Below, in pieces: positions 52,004-60,846 of a stretch of 64,000 nt of DNA. Origin of the DNA: Streptomyces roseirectus (GTDB taxonomy: Bacteria > Actinomycetota > Actinomycetes > Streptomycetales > Streptomycetaceae). Within the stretch, counting starts at the first letter, position 1. Each line of letters begins with the position of its first letter. The translations under genes and the position numbers were made by a program. The stretch lies in assembly GCF_014489635.1 (NCBI RefSeq), contig NZ_CP060828.1:2418001-2482000 (forward strand), in the 5' to 3' direction. Under the pieces are notes generated by a model. It was not told the DNA's origin. It did not search any database and saw nothing but the letters and a program-made list of their open reading frames with translations.

Positions 52004-53151
52004 ACCGGCACCCTCAGCCTCACCGTGAACCCTTCCTCGTCCGGCCCCGCCTCCAGGGAGCCGCCCAGCAGTTCGGCACGCTCCCGCATGCCGAGGAGAC
52101 CGTATCCGCCTCCGGCACCCGCGAGTTCACCCGGCGAGCCGCCCGAGTCCCGCACGTCGAGGGTCACTTCACCGGGGCCGTACGCGAGCCGGAGGCTCAC
52201 CCTGGCGCCGGGGGCGTGTTTGCGGACGTTCGTCAGGGCCTCCTGCGCGACCCTGCGCACGGCCTGGGACGCCTCCACCGGCAGGGGTCTGCGCTCACCC
52301 TCCACAGTGACCTCCGTGCCGTCGGCACCGCGCGCAAGGCCGGTCAGGAAGTCCTCCAGCGGGGTCAGGTCGCCGCGCAGGGCGGACAGCGCCTGGCGGG
52401 TCTCGTCGAGGCCGTCACGGGCCATGGCGCGGGCCGCCACGACCCGGTCGAGGATCTGCTGCCGGTCGGCGCCCCGCTCGATGAGGAGCCGGGCCGCCTC
52501 CAGGTGGACGAGCTGGGCGGAGAGACTGTGGGCCAGCACGTCGTGGATCTCCCGGGCGATGCGGGCCCGTTCGGTCAGCGCGGCCGACTCCGCCTCGGCC
52601 TCCCGCGCGGCCCGCTCCTGGGCGAGCAGCCGGGCCGCGCTGCCCCGCGCCTCGGCGTCGAGGCGCAGGGTATAGCCGACCATGGCCAGGGCGCCGAGCG
52701 TGGCCGCAGTGGTCAGCCACATGTCCTCGTTGACGGCGGCGAACGCGCTCAGGGCGACCGAGGCGAAGGGGAGCGCGGCGCCCAGCGGAAGCCGCTCCAG
52801 CGCCACGACGGCGCAGCCGCACCACAGAACGATGGCCGGCGAGCCGAACCCCAGCGCCTCGGCCGCGACCGCGAGCCCCAGCAGGAGCGTCAGGAGCAGC
52901 AGGGACGGCCACAGCCGGTGAGCCAGCGTCATCCGGAAGAACCCCCGCGCCGCCCCCGCCGCGACGAGGACGATCGCTCCCCCGGCGGCCAGCGTCCAGC
53001 CGTGCGCACGCGGGCTGTCGACCGCGCTCCACAGCAGGACCCCGAGCGCCAGCAGCCGCAGCGCCCGGCCCAGCGAGCGCCGGGCCGGGGTGTCGTCTTT
53101 ACGGGCCAGCGCCTCCCGGGACGGCCAGCGCGTCCATGGGTTCTCGGTCAC
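52000..53151 (-). CDS. NarL-partner sensor histidine kinase (HisKA_3)
   Basis: 383 residues. Five or six hydrophobic segments at the N-terminus (about 28-165) form a membrane sensor without a large external loop. A coiled coil leads to HisKA_3 with RARIAREIHDVLAHSLSAQLVHLE and the phospho-His in EIHDVLAHSL. HATPase has EALTNVRKHAPG and GYGLLGMRERAELLGG. GTG at 53151 overlaps the upstream CcdC-type gene stop. Signal unknown. Confidence 0.9.
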   Translation of the reverse strand: MTENPWTRWPSREALARKDDTPARRSLGRALRLLALGVLLWSAVDSPRAHGWTLAAGGAIVLVAAGAARGFFRMTLAHRLWPSLLLLTLLLGLAVAAEALGFGSPAIVLWCGCAVVALERLPLGAALPFASVALSAFAAVNEDMWLTTAATLGALAMVGYTLRLDAEARGSAARLLAQERAAREAEAESAALTERARIAREIHDVLAHSLSAQLVHLEAARLLIERGADRQQILDRVVAARAMARDGLDETRQALSALRGDLTPLEDFLTGLARGADGTEVTVEGERRPLPVEASQAVRRVAQEALTNVRKHAPGARVSLRLAYGPGEVTLDVRDSGGSPGELAGAGGGYGLLGMRERAELLGGSLEAGPDEEGFTVRLRVPV

Positions 53152-53672
53152 ACGCGCTCCTTCGTGCGGTACCGGGGCGTCTCGTCACCGTACGGCGCGG
53201 GGCTCTCGCGCGCCTTGTCGAGCCACTGCGCACGCCAGGCCACGACCCCGGAGCGCACGAGCAGCGTGGCCGCCAGCGACAGCATCAGGGCAGAACTGTG
53301 CGGGTGGACGCCGATCGCGGCCCCGATCCCGATGAGCCCCACCCGCAGCACGACCCCGACCCCCCAGACAGCGGCACTCGCCTTCCCGCTCCTGCACCAC
53401 ACGACCCCGTCCGCGGCGACCCACATCCGCGTGGTCCACGCCCACCCGGCCCCGGTCACCAGCCCGACCAGCACCTCACTCCCGAGCAGTACGGCCGAAG
53501 CGGTCCGATGCCCGGCGTCGAGCAGCCCAGGCTCCCGCACCGCCATGACGGCCAGCACCCCGGGCACGAGCCACCACCGCCGCCCGGCGTCGACCGGCGC
53601 CGCCCGGAACTGCCGCACGACCACGAGAGCGACGACCGCCCCTATCACCAACGCATCGACAAACCCGGCCAT
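53148..53672 (-). CDS. CcdC/DUF1453-like membrane protein
   Basis: 174 residues with four to five hydrophobic segments: ALVIGAVVALVVV, WWLVPGVLAVMAV, TASAVLLGSEVLVGLVTGAGWAW, AVWGVGVVLRVGLIGIGAAIG and SALMLSLAATLLV. The Trp/Arg-rich turns fit the CcdC/DUF1453 family, but the match is weak. It is the first gene of a three-gene unit with the kinase and the NarL regulator, so it may modulate the kinase. Start ATG 53672. Confidence 0.65.
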   Translation of the reverse strand: MAGFVDALVIGAVVALVVVRQFRAAPVDAGRRWWLVPGVLAVMAVREPGLLDAGHRTASAVLLGSEVLVGLVTGAGWAWTTRMWVAADGVVWCRSGKASAAVWGVGVVLRVGLIGIGAAIGVHPHSSALMLSLAATLLVRSGVVAWRAQWLDKARESPAPYGDETPRYRTKERV

Positions 53673-53790
53673 CCCAGCCTCCGTGAACGAAGAACACCGA
53701 CGGCACCACCACCGCCACCTCCGAACCTACGGAAACCAGCCCCTGCACCGGATCGGAGCCAGGGTGGATCAAGGGTGGACATCCCCCTCA

Positions 53791-53818
53791 CCCTTCTCCA
53801 CCCAGAGGTGGAGAAGGG
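53791..53818 (-). terminator. terminator hairpin 1 after parE
   Basis: CCCTTCTCCACC pairs with GGTGGAGAAGGG around CAGA. It lies immediately next to a second hairpin. Confidence 0.75.
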
Positions 53819-53852
53819 CCCTGTCAGTGCCCCCGAAGGGGCACTGACAGGG
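53819..53852 (-). terminator. terminator hairpin 2 after parE
   Basis: CCCTGTCAGTGCCCC pairs with its complement around CGAA (15-bp stem). It abuts hairpin 1 and the dispersed repeat. Confidence 0.75.
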
Positions 53853-53905
53853 GCGCGGGGAACTGCGCGACAAGCCACACACAACCCGCACCCCGACAAC
53901 ACCCC
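53850..53905. repeat. dispersed Streptomyces intergenic repeat, copy 2
   Basis: GGGGCGCGGGGAACTGCG plus CGA, CCACA and CCCGCACCC spaced as in copy 1 at 5820. It follows directly on the parE-side hairpin. Confidence 0.75.
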
Positions 53906-53950
53906 GAACCCACCACGACGAACCGCCCCGGCCAAAGCCGAGCGCAGCGG

Positions 53951-56074
53951 CTACGCGTCGATCCGCGACCGGTCCAACGTGGCCGCCGAGCTGGAGATGA
54001 ACTCCTTACGAGGTGCCACGTCGTTGCCCATCAGCAGGTCGAACACCTGCTCCGCCGCCTCCAGGTCGGACAGGTTGATCCGCCGCAGCGTCCGGTGCCG
54101 GGGATCCATCGTCGTCTCGGCCAGCTGGTCCGCGTCCATCTCGCCGAGACCCTTGTACCGCTGGATGGAGTCCTTGTACCGCACGCCCTTGGTCTGGAAC
54201 TCCATGAGCTTGTCGCGCAGTTCACGGTCCGAGTACGTGTAGACGTACTTGTCCTGGCCCTTCTTCGGCTGGACGAGTTCGATCCGGTGCAGCGGCGGGA
54301 CCGCGGCGAAGACGCGCCCGGCCTCGACCATGGGCCGCATGTACCGCTGGAACAGGGTCAGCAGCAGGCAGCGGATGTGGGAGCCGTCCACATCGGCGTC
54401 GGTCATCATGATGATCTTGCCGTAGCGGGCGGCTTCGAGATCGAAGGTCCGGCCGGACCCCGCTCCTATGACCTGGATGATCGCGCCGCACTCGGCGTTC
54501 TTCAGCATGTCCGTGACGGACGACTTCTGGACGTTGAGGATCTTGCCGCGGATCGGCAGCAGCGCCTGGAACTCGGAGTTGCGGGCGAGCTTGGCGGTGC
54601 CGAGCGCGGAGTCGCCCTCGACGATGAAGAGTTCGCTGCGGTCGACGTCGTCGCTGCGGCAGTCGGCGAGCTTGGCCGGCAGGGAGGACGACTCCAGGGC
54701 CGTCTTCCTGCGTTGCGCGTCCTTGTGCTGGCGGGCGGCGACACGCGTGCGCGCGGCGGCGACGACCTTCTCCATGACGACGCGGGCCTGGGCGGCGGCG
54801 TCCCGCTTGGTGGAGGTCAGGAACGCCTTGAGCTCCTTGGCGACCACCTGGGCGACGATCCGGCGGGCCGCCGAGGTGCCGAGGACTTCCTTGGTCTGGC
54901 CCTCGAACTGCGGTTCGGCGAGCCGGACGGTGACGACGGCGGTCAGGCCCTCCAGGGCGTCGTCCTTGGTGACGCCGTCCTCGGCGACGCGCAGCAGCTT
55001 CTTGGCGCGCAGCACCTCGTTCATGGTCGTCGTGACGGCCTGCTCGAAGCCGGCGACGTGGGTGCCGCCCTTGGGGGTGGCGATGATGTTCACGAACGAC
55101 TTGAGTGTCGTGTCGTAGCCGGTGCCCCAGCGCAGGGCGACGTCGACGCCGAGTTCGCGGGTGACCTGGGTGGGGGTCATCTGGCCGTGCTCGTCGAGGA
55201 CCGGGACGGTCTCGCGGAAGGTGCCCTGGCCGGTGAAGCGGAGGATGTCGCAGACCGGCTTGTCGGCGGCCAGGTACTCGCAGAACTCGCTGATGCCGCC
55301 GTCGAAGCGGAAGGACTCCTCGCCCTTGCTGCCGCCCTCACCGAGGCCGAGTTCGTCGCGGACGACGATGGTCAGGCCGGGCACCAGGAACGCGGTCTGG
55401 CGGGCGCGCTGGTGGAGGTGTTCCAGGGAGAGCTTGGCGTCCTTGAGGAAGATCTGACGGTCGGCCCAGTAGCGCACGCGCGTGCCGGTACGGGTCTTCG
55501 CGACCCGCTTGGTCTTGCGCAGTCCGCTGTCCGGGTCGAACTTGGCGTCGGGCCCGGCTGCCGCGAAGGCGCCGGGGACACCGCGGCGGAAGCTGATCGC
55601 GTGCGTGTTGCCGCCGCGGTCGACCTCGACGTCGAGCCGGGCGGAGAGTGCGTTGACGACGGAGGCGCCCACGCCGTGCAGACCGCCGGAGGCGGCGTAG
55701 GAGCCGCCGCCGAACTTGCCGCCCGCGTGGAGCTTGGTCATGACGACCTCGACGCCGGACAGGCCGGTCTTGGGCTCGACGTCGACCGGGATGCCTCGGC
55801 CGTTGTCGCGGACCTCCACCGAGCCGTCGTCGTGGAGCACGACGTCGATGTGGTCGCAGAAACCGCCCAGCGCCTCGTCGACGGAGTTGTCGATGATCTC
55901 CCACAGGCAGTGCATCAGACCGCGGCTGTCGGTCGAGCCGATGTACATGCCGGGGCGCTTGCGTACGGCTTCAAGTCCTTCGAGGACGAGCAGGTGCCGC
56001 GCGGTGTAGTTGGAGCCGTCCCGGTCTGCTCCTGCCAGCAGCGCTGTGGACGGCACGGACGTATCGGCGGTCAC
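53951..56074 (-). CDS. parE: DNA topoisomerase IV subunit B (GyrB/ParE family)
   Basis: 707 residues. GHKL ATPase: EIIDNSVDEALGG, DNGRGIPVD, GLHGVGASVVNALS. Transducer and TOPRIM domain: ELFIVEGDSALGTAKLARN, MTDADVDGSHIRCLLLTLF (the DxD metal site). C-terminus IQRYKGLGEMDADQL. This is the ATP-driving partner of ParC (37849). GTG at 56074 follows GAGGAGCG. The frame stays open upstream without similarity. Tandem hairpins follow its stop. Confidence 0.92.
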   Translation of the reverse strand: MTADTSVPSTALLAGADRDGSNYTARHLLVLEGLEAVRKRPGMYIGSTDSRGLMHCLWEIIDNSVDEALGGFCDHIDVVLHDDGSVEVRDNGRGIPVDVEPKTGLSGVEVVMTKLHAGGKFGGGSYAASGGLHGVGASVVNALSARLDVEVDRGGNTHAISFRRGVPGAFAAAGPDAKFDPDSGLRKTKRVAKTRTGTRVRYWADRQIFLKDAKLSLEHLHQRARQTAFLVPGLTIVVRDELGLGEGGSKGEESFRFDGGISEFCEYLAADKPVCDILRFTGQGTFRETVPVLDEHGQMTPTQVTRELGVDVALRWGTGYDTTLKSFVNIIATPKGGTHVAGFEQAVTTTMNEVLRAKKLLRVAEDGVTKDDALEGLTAVVTVRLAEPQFEGQTKEVLGTSAARRIVAQVVAKELKAFLTSTKRDAAAQARVVMEKVVAAARTRVAARQHKDAQRRKTALESSSLPAKLADCRSDDVDRSELFIVEGDSALGTAKLARNSEFQALLPIRGKILNVQKSSVTDMLKNAECGAIIQVIGAGSGRTFDLEAARYGKIIMMTDADVDGSHIRCLLLTLFQRYMRPMVEAGRVFAAVPPLHRIELVQPKKGQDKYVYTYSDRELRDKLMEFQTKGVRYKDSIQRYKGLGEMDADQLAETTMDPRHRTLRRINLSDLEAAEQVFDLLMGNDVAPRKEFISSSAATLDRSRIDA

Positions 56075-56196
56075 GCGGTTCGCTCCTCGCTGAATTTCAG
56101 GTGGGGCCCTTCTGGGTAAGGGCACGGCTTCGGTCGCCGTCAAGAGGGTACCGAGGCCAGGTAGAGCCGTTGTCACGCCACCCTCGTCTGGAGTTC

Positions 56197-56226
56197 AGAC
56201 TAGTCCAGGATCGCATGCGTGTTCGA
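56197..56226 (-). promoter_or_regulatory. candidate housekeeping promoter of parE
   Basis: On the minus strand TCGAAC, 18 nt, then TAGTCT resemble -35/-10 of HrdB promoters. It lies 123 nt before the parE GTG, in the 443-bp gap (56075-56517) that otherwise holds no gene. Confidence 0.45.
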
Positions 56227-56517
56227 TCGCTCGATGGAGTGAAGTACATATCACGTTCCCTTCGAGGCATGAACCATTTAGGCTCCGGGCACGTCCTCAA
56301 GAACGAACCGGCAACCCCGCCGGGAGGACCGACCACATGATCGACAGCGCGAAACCGTAAGCACACCAGATACGCAATACGGCACATTCGCCGCCAACCC
56401 GGCAGCAGACAGCCGCCTCGAAAGATTTTTTCGAGGGAAAGCCGCAAGCGGGAACGTTTGAGGCTGGTTGGATGTTGACCCTGGTACGACAGCTCGTCGA
56501 GCTAGAGAAGAGGCGAC

Positions 56518-56748
56518 GTGACTACTGTTCTGACCCCCGCGAGCCCGCTGACGGCCGGCGATCGCTGCGACCGCTGCGGCGCCCAGGCATACCTGCGCGT
56601 TGTCCTGGCGAGCGGCGGAGAACTGCTCTTCTGCGCCCACCACGGCCGGAAGTTCGAGCCGGAGCTCAAGAAGATCGCCGCTGAGATACAGGACGAGACG
56701 GAGCGGCTGACGGCCGTTCCCGCGACCGCCTCCGAGGATGAGCGCTGA
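56518..56748 (+). CDS. DUF7455 small zinc-ribbon-like protein
   Basis: 76 residues. SPLTAGDRCDRCGAQAYLRVV gives a CxxC, and ELLFCAHHGRKFEPEL gives a CxHH; together they form a likely zinc site. The tail is acidic and helical. The family is restricted to actinobacteria and often sits beside parE/hrdB. GTG at 56518 has GAGAAGAGG upstream. Function unknown. Confidence 0.8.
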   Translation: MTTVLTPASPLTAGDRCDRCGAQAYLRVVLASGGELLFCAHHGRKFEPELKKIAAEIQDETERLTAVPATASEDER

Positions 56749-56790
56749 CCTTCGGCGTTCACGACGAGCAGCAAAACCGGCACAGGCCGG

Positions 56791-56834
56791 CGTGAGGGCG
56801 GCGGTCCCTGGAAACAGGGGCCGCCGCCCTCACG
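56791..56834. terminator. terminator between DUF7455 and protease
   Basis: A 14-bp G/C-rich stem (CGTGAGGGCGGCGG with complement) around a TCCCTGG-AAA-CAGGGG inner hairpin between convergent genes. Confidence 0.85.
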
Positions 56835-56853
56835 CGTTGCCCGTCAAGGCCGC

Positions 56854-57720
56854 TCAGCGCCCGCCTGACGGCCCGGCAGCCCCTCCCAGCCGTGCGGTAC
56901 CGCCCAGCACCCGCAGGACGTCGGACAGGCGCGTGTAGACCCCGGGGCTCCCGGCGCGTGCGCAGCCGCTCCCCCAGGACACCAGGCCGATCAGTCTGCC
57001 CCGTGCCACCAGCGGCCCGCCGCTGTCACCCTGACAGGCGTCCCGGCCACCCCCGATCTCCCCGGCGCACAGCATCGTCCGTGCGTCGTAGGTGCCCTCG
57101 GGCCCGCCCGGATAGGCCCGCTCGCAGCGCGAGTCGGCCAGCACGTGCACCCGCGCCGCCCGCAGGCTGCGCGGGTAACTGCCGTACCCGGTGGTGTCGC
57201 CCCAGCCGTAGACCGTGGCCTCCGTCCCCGCCTCGTACGCGGTGTCACCGGCGCCGGCCGCGCCGATGACCGAGGTCTCGGGCAGCGGTTCGGCGAGGAT
57301 GAGGACGGCGAAGTCGCCGGAGTTGCTGTAGCGGTCGTACTCCGGGTTCACCCAGGTGTCCGACACGGCGATCTCCCGGCCGGCGTCCGAGTACAGGTCG
57401 GTGCGTCCGGCGATGACCTTGAAGTCGCGCACCTCGTTCGCGGGCGCCCCCAGGACGTCCTCGCCGACGCAGTGGGCCGCCGTGAGGACCGCGGTCGGGG
57501 CGACCACCACACCGCCGCAGAACTGGCCCGACCGCGTACCGCCGAACCGGTCACGGCTGGACAGCGCGACCGTCCAGGGGCTCTGGGAGACGTCGATCGG
57601 GAAGCCGCCGACGACGATGGTGTCGGAGGCCGCCGGGGCGGCGTTCATCAGCGGTATGGCGACCGCCGCGGTAGCCAGGACCAGCGGCCGGGCGAGCGCC
57701 CGGACCAGGGGACGACGCAT
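56854..57720 (-). CDS. secreted trypsin-like (S1) serine protease
   Basis: 288 residues. A signal peptide (RRPLVRALARPLVLATAAVAIPLM, then AAPAAS) precedes the activation-like site IVVGG. The triad is complete: His in VLTAAHCVG, Asp in SGDFAVLIL, Ser in CQGDSGGPLVA. An Asp in GGGRDACQGDSG, at the base of the S1 pocket, indicates trypsin-like specificity for Arg/Lys. Six Cys form the usual disulfides. ATG 57720 with GAGG 7 nt upstream is preferred over ATG 57726. It converges on DUF7455. Confidence 0.92.
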   Translation of the reverse strand: MRRPLVRALARPLVLATAAVAIPLMNAAPAASDTIVVGGFPIDVSQSPWTVALSSRDRFGGTRSGQFCGGVVVAPTAVLTAAHCVGEDVLGAPANEVRDFKVIAGRTDLYSDAGREIAVSDTWVNPEYDRYSNSGDFAVLILAEPLPETSVIGAAGAGDTAYEAGTEATVYGWGDTTGYGSYPRSLRAARVHVLADSRCERAYPGGPEGTYDARTMLCAGEIGGGRDACQGDSGGPLVARGRLIGLVSWGSGCARAGSPGVYTRLSDVLRVLGGTARLGGAAGPSGGR

Positions 57721-57800
57721 GCGCATTCCTCACTCTGGGATTAGTAGTGAAAACCCAGAGTGATCGAGGGTGCTTCGGCGCGCACGCGCACGGGGAACGC

Positions 57801-57835
57801 GAAGGCCCGGCTCCCCTTGAGGGAACCGGGCCTTC
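57801..57835 (-). terminator. terminator after hrdB
   Basis: GAAGGCCCGG pairs with CCGGGCCTTC around a smaller inner stem, 17 bp past the hrdB stop. Confidence 0.8.
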
Positions 57836-57852
57836 GGCGTCGTACGACAGAC

Positions 57853-59397
57853 CTAGTCGAGGTAGTCGCGCAGCACCTGGGAGCGGGACGGGTGGCGCAG
57901 CTTGGACATGGTCTTGGACTCGATCTGGCGGATCCGCTCGCGGGTGACGCCGTAGACCTTGCCGATCTCGTCGAGGGTCTTCGGCTGACCGTCGGTGAGA
58001 CCGAAGCGCATGGAGACGACGCCCGCCTCGCGCTCGGAGAGCGTGTCGAGGACGGAGTGCAGCTGCTCCTGGAGGAGCGTGAAGCTGACCGCGTCGGCCG
58101 GGACGACGGCCTCGGAGTCCTCGATGAGGTCACCGAACTCGCTGTCGCCGTCCTCGCCCAGCGGGGTGTGCAGGGAGATGGGCTCGCGGCCGTACTTCTG
58201 GACCTCGATGACCTTCTCGGGGGTCATGTCGAGTTCCTTGGCCAGCTCCTCCGGGGTGGGCTCGCGGCCCAGGTCCTGGAGCATCTGGCGCTGCACGCGC
58301 GCGAGCTTGTTGATGACCTCGACCATGTGCACCGGGATACGGATGGTGCGGGCCTGGTCGGCCATCGCGCGGGTGATCGCCTGCCGGATCCACCAGGTGG
58401 CGTACGTGGAGAACTTGTAGCCCTTGGTGTAGTCGAACTTCTCGACCGCGCGGATCAGACCGAGGTTGCCCTCCTGGATGAGGTCCAGGAAGAGCATGCC
58501 GCGGCCGGTGTAGCGCTTGGCCAGCGAGACCACCAGACGGAGGTTGGCCTCCAGGAGGTGGTTCTTGGCGCGGCGGCCGTCCTCGGCGATGATCTCCAGC
58601 TCGCGCTTGAGCTTCGGGGCCAGCTTGTCGGCGTTGGACAGCTTGTCCTCGGCGAACAGGCCCGCCTCGATGCGCTTGGCCAGCTCGACCTCCTGCTCGG
58701 CGTTGAGCAGGGGGACCTTGCCGATCTGCTTGAGGTAGTCCTTGACCGGGTCGGCGGTGGCACCGGCGGCGGCGACCTGCTGGGCGGGCGCGTCGTCCTC
58801 GTCCTCGTCGGAGAGGACGAAGCCGGCGCTCTCGGTGCCCTCGGGCTCGTCGCCGGTCTTGCCGCCGGGCGCGTCCTCGAGGACCTCGTCCTCAAGGAGC
58901 TCGACGTCGTCCTTCTTGGCCGCGGTCTTCTTCGCGGCCGTCTTCTTGGCGGGGGCCGCCTTCTTCGCGACCGCCTTCTTGACCGGCGCGGCCTTCTTCG
59001 CGGCGGCCTTCCTGGCGGTCGTCTCCTCGGCGTCGTCGCCCGCCGGGGAGGCGGACGGGGCGGCCGTGGTGGCGGTGGCCTTCCGGGTGGTCACCGTCTT
59101 CGCGGCGACCGTCTTGGTGGCGGTGCGCTTGGCCGGACTCTTCGCCGCGACGCTCTTTCGGGTGCGCTTGGGCTCTGCGGCACTGACCATCAGCGTCACA
59201 CCCTCTTCCTCAAGAATCTGGTTGAGGCTGCGCAGTACGTTCTTCCACTGAGTGGCCGGGATCTGGTCAGCTTCGAAGGCCCGACGCACATCGTCGCCGG
59301 CGATCTGCCCCTCAGCCTTTCCCCGCTCAATGAGCGCCATGACAGAGACGGACTCGGCGATCTCCGGCGGGAGCGTACGGGATGTGCTGGCCGACAC
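57853..59397 (-). CDS. hrdB: principal RNA polymerase sigma factor HrdB (sigma-70 group 1)
   Basis: 514 residues, close to HrdB of S. coelicolor. Region 1.1 (1-75) includes [26 protein letters not shown] Lys/Ala/Thr-rich linker (75-160) is followed by an acidic stretch. Region 1.2 has [21 protein letters not shown], region 2 [44 protein letters not shown], broken here into shorter shared motifs as DLIQEGN and [12 protein letters not shown], and region 4.2 [13 protein letters not shown] at 59397 follows GAGAGG. It directs most vegetative transcription. Confidence 0.97.
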   Translation of the reverse strand: MSASTSRTLPPEIAESVSVMALIERGKAEGQIAGDDVRRAFEADQIPATQWKNVLRSLNQILEEEGVTLMVSAAEPKRTRKSVAAKSPAKRTATKTVAAKTVTTRKATATTAAPSASPAGDDAEETTARKAAAKKAAPVKKAVAKKAAPAKKTAAKKTAAKKDDVELLEDEVLEDAPGGKTGDEPEGTESAGFVLSDEDEDDAPAQQVAAAGATADPVKDYLKQIGKVPLLNAEQEVELAKRIEAGLFAEDKLSNADKLAPKLKRELEIIAEDGRRAKNHLLEANLRLVVSLAKRYTGRGMLFLDLIQEGNLGLIRAVEKFDYTKGYKFSTYATWWIRQAITRAMADQARTIRIPVHMVEVINKLARVQRQMLQDLGREPTPEELAKELDMTPEKVIEVQKYGREPISLHTPLGEDGDSEFGDLIEDSEAVVPADAVSFTLLQEQLHSVLDTLSEREAGVVSMRFGLTDGQPKTLDEIGKVYGVTRERIRQIESKTMSKLRHPSRSQVLRDYLD

Positions 59398-59551
59398 GAA
59401 CAACCTCTCGGAACGTTGGAAAACGGCTTCCGGCCCCGTCCATGACGGACAGGAGCCGACCACCGGCCTTGGGGATTGGGCCGACGGCGCGGGCGGGGGC
59501 CGGGAGAATGCACAGCGCCATGAACGGCGTCCGTATTCCCTCCTCGGCTGT

Positions 59552-59623
59552 CACCTCTTAGGTCATCGCGCTGTTCCCACGAGTGTTACGCCCAATCTAC
59601 GTGGCCCGAGTCACACCCCGTAA
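59552..59623 (-). promoter_or_regulatory. hrdB promoter region (housekeeping and sigma-R-like)
   Basis: On the minus strand TTACGG, 18 nt, TAGATT (59618-59594) look like an HrdB-type promoter. Further on GGGAAC, 18 nt, GTG (59573-59552) fits the thiol-stress sigma-R pattern GGGAAT-N18-GTT except at two bases. Known hrdB genes have both kinds; the exact start points here are inferred. Confidence 0.6.
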
Positions 59624-59697
59624 GCGCTCAAAATCGGTCAGACATGGTCAGAGGTGTCGCTCTCGTGATCGAAGCGGCTCTCCGGCCGTGTCGCACC

Positions 59698-59740
59698 GTC
59701 GGACTCCGCAGGGCCCGCGACGGGTCCTGCGGAGTCCGAC
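59698..59740 (-). terminator. terminator after whiH
   Basis: A 15-bp stem (GTCGGACTCCGCAGG and complement) with a 13-nt loop, 76 bp beyond the whiH stop. No T-run follows, so it may be inefficient. Confidence 0.6.
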
Positions 59741-59815
59741 CGGAGGGCGGGGCACCGGCCCTGAGGGACGCGGGAGGGGAAGAGCGTCCCCGGCCGCACC
59801 GCCCGTGAGGCGCGG

Positions 59816-60694
59816 TCAGTGCTCGCGCGGCGCCGGGACCACGCGCTCCACCTCGGGGTGGACGGTCAGCAGCTGCCGCATGGCCGCCTCCGCGCCCGCG
59901 CCGTCACCCGCGCCGAGCGCGTCGACCATGCGCGCGTGGTGCGCGAGGGACGCCTCGTTCGGCCGGTCGCAGCCGGTGGCCGGGCCGCCGGAGACCTGGA
60001 GGGCGGCCGAGACGATCCCGGACAGGTGCTCCAGCATGCGGTTGCCGGCGACCTGGATGAGCAGCGTGTGGAACTCGGCGTCCGCGCGCGAGTACGTCAG
60101 CGCGTCACCCTGCGCCATGGCGTGGCCCATGATCTCGACCATGTCGGACAGTCGCTGCTGGACGTCCTCCCGGCCGTGCCCGGCGGCGAGGCGGGCGGCG
60201 AGCGGTTCGATGGTCCAGCGCAGCTCGGTCAGCTCGCGGCGCTGGTCGTCGCGCTGCGGCCCGAAGGCGCGCCACTCGATGATGTCGGGGTCGAGCAGGT
60301 TCCAGTCGGCGACCGGGCGCACGCGCGTGCCGACGTTCGGCCTGGCGCTGACCAGGCCCTTGGCCTCCAGGACGCGCAGCGACTCGCGGACGACGGTGCG
60401 GGAGACCTCGAAGCGCTGCCCGATCTCCTCGGGCACCAGGGGGCGGTCGGCGCCGAGGTCGCCGGAGACGATCATCTGGCCGAGCTGCTGGACGAGTTGG
60501 CCGTGCAGCCCGCGTCCTCGGCTGCCCGTGGCGCGGCGGCCCACGCGGCCCAGCTCGGGCTCGACGCCGTCCCAGATGGGAGAGCGGTCGGCGGGGGTCT
60601 CGGCGTAGGGGTAACGGTCGAGTTCGCCCGGGGCGGCCAGACCGGAGTCGGCGGAACGGGCGGCGGTCATCATGGTGTGCGCAAGGGTACTCAC
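59816..60694 (-). CDS. whiH: WhiH, GntR-family sporulation regulator
   Basis: 292 residues. An 80-residue N-terminal extension precedes a GntR winged helix (about 85-150) with LVPEEIGQRFEVSRTVVRESLRVLEAKGL. An FCD effector domain (about 165-280) with ELTELRWTIEPLAARLAAGH and AEFHTLLIQVAGN follows. Adjacent hrdB and the long extension identify WhiH, which is needed for sporulation septation in aerial hyphae. GTG 60694 (VSTLAHTMM) has AAGGA; the frame is open 18 codons upstream. Proposed to be read by sigma-WhiG. Confidence 0.9.
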   Translation of the reverse strand: MSTLAHTMMTAARSADSGLAAPGELDRYPYAETPADRSPIWDGVEPELGRVGRRATGSRGRGLHGQLVQQLGQMIVSGDLGADRPLVPEEIGQRFEVSRTVVRESLRVLEAKGLVSARPNVGTRVRPVADWNLLDPDIIEWRAFGPQRDDQRRELTELRWTIEPLAARLAAGHGREDVQQRLSDMVEIMGHAMAQGDALTYSRADAEFHTLLIQVAGNRMLEHLSGIVSAALQVSGGPATGCDRPNEASLAHHARMVDALGAGDGAGAEAAMRQLLTVHPEVERVVPAPREH

Positions 60695-60786
60695 GGATCC
60701 TTTGTCGGCGCCGTCCCCAACTCCCTTGAGGGCTTTGGTGAAAAGCACACGAAAGGGTGATCGCTCACCCCGTCGGAATTGACGCC

Positions 60787-60813
60787 TTATCGGAAAGAAA
60801 TGGGCTTTCTACG
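60787..60813 (-). promoter_or_regulatory. candidate sigma-WhiG promoter of whiH
   Basis: On the minus strand TCCGATAA at 60787-60794 matches the sigma-WhiG -10 consensus GCCGATAA in 7 of 8 bases. CGTA at 60810-60813, 15 nt before it, is a poor match to the -35 TAAA. Known whiH promoters are sigma-WhiG dependent. Confidence 0.6.
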
Positions 60814-60846
60814 GGGAGTTGTGCGCACCGCGTCCACCGGCGGCCG

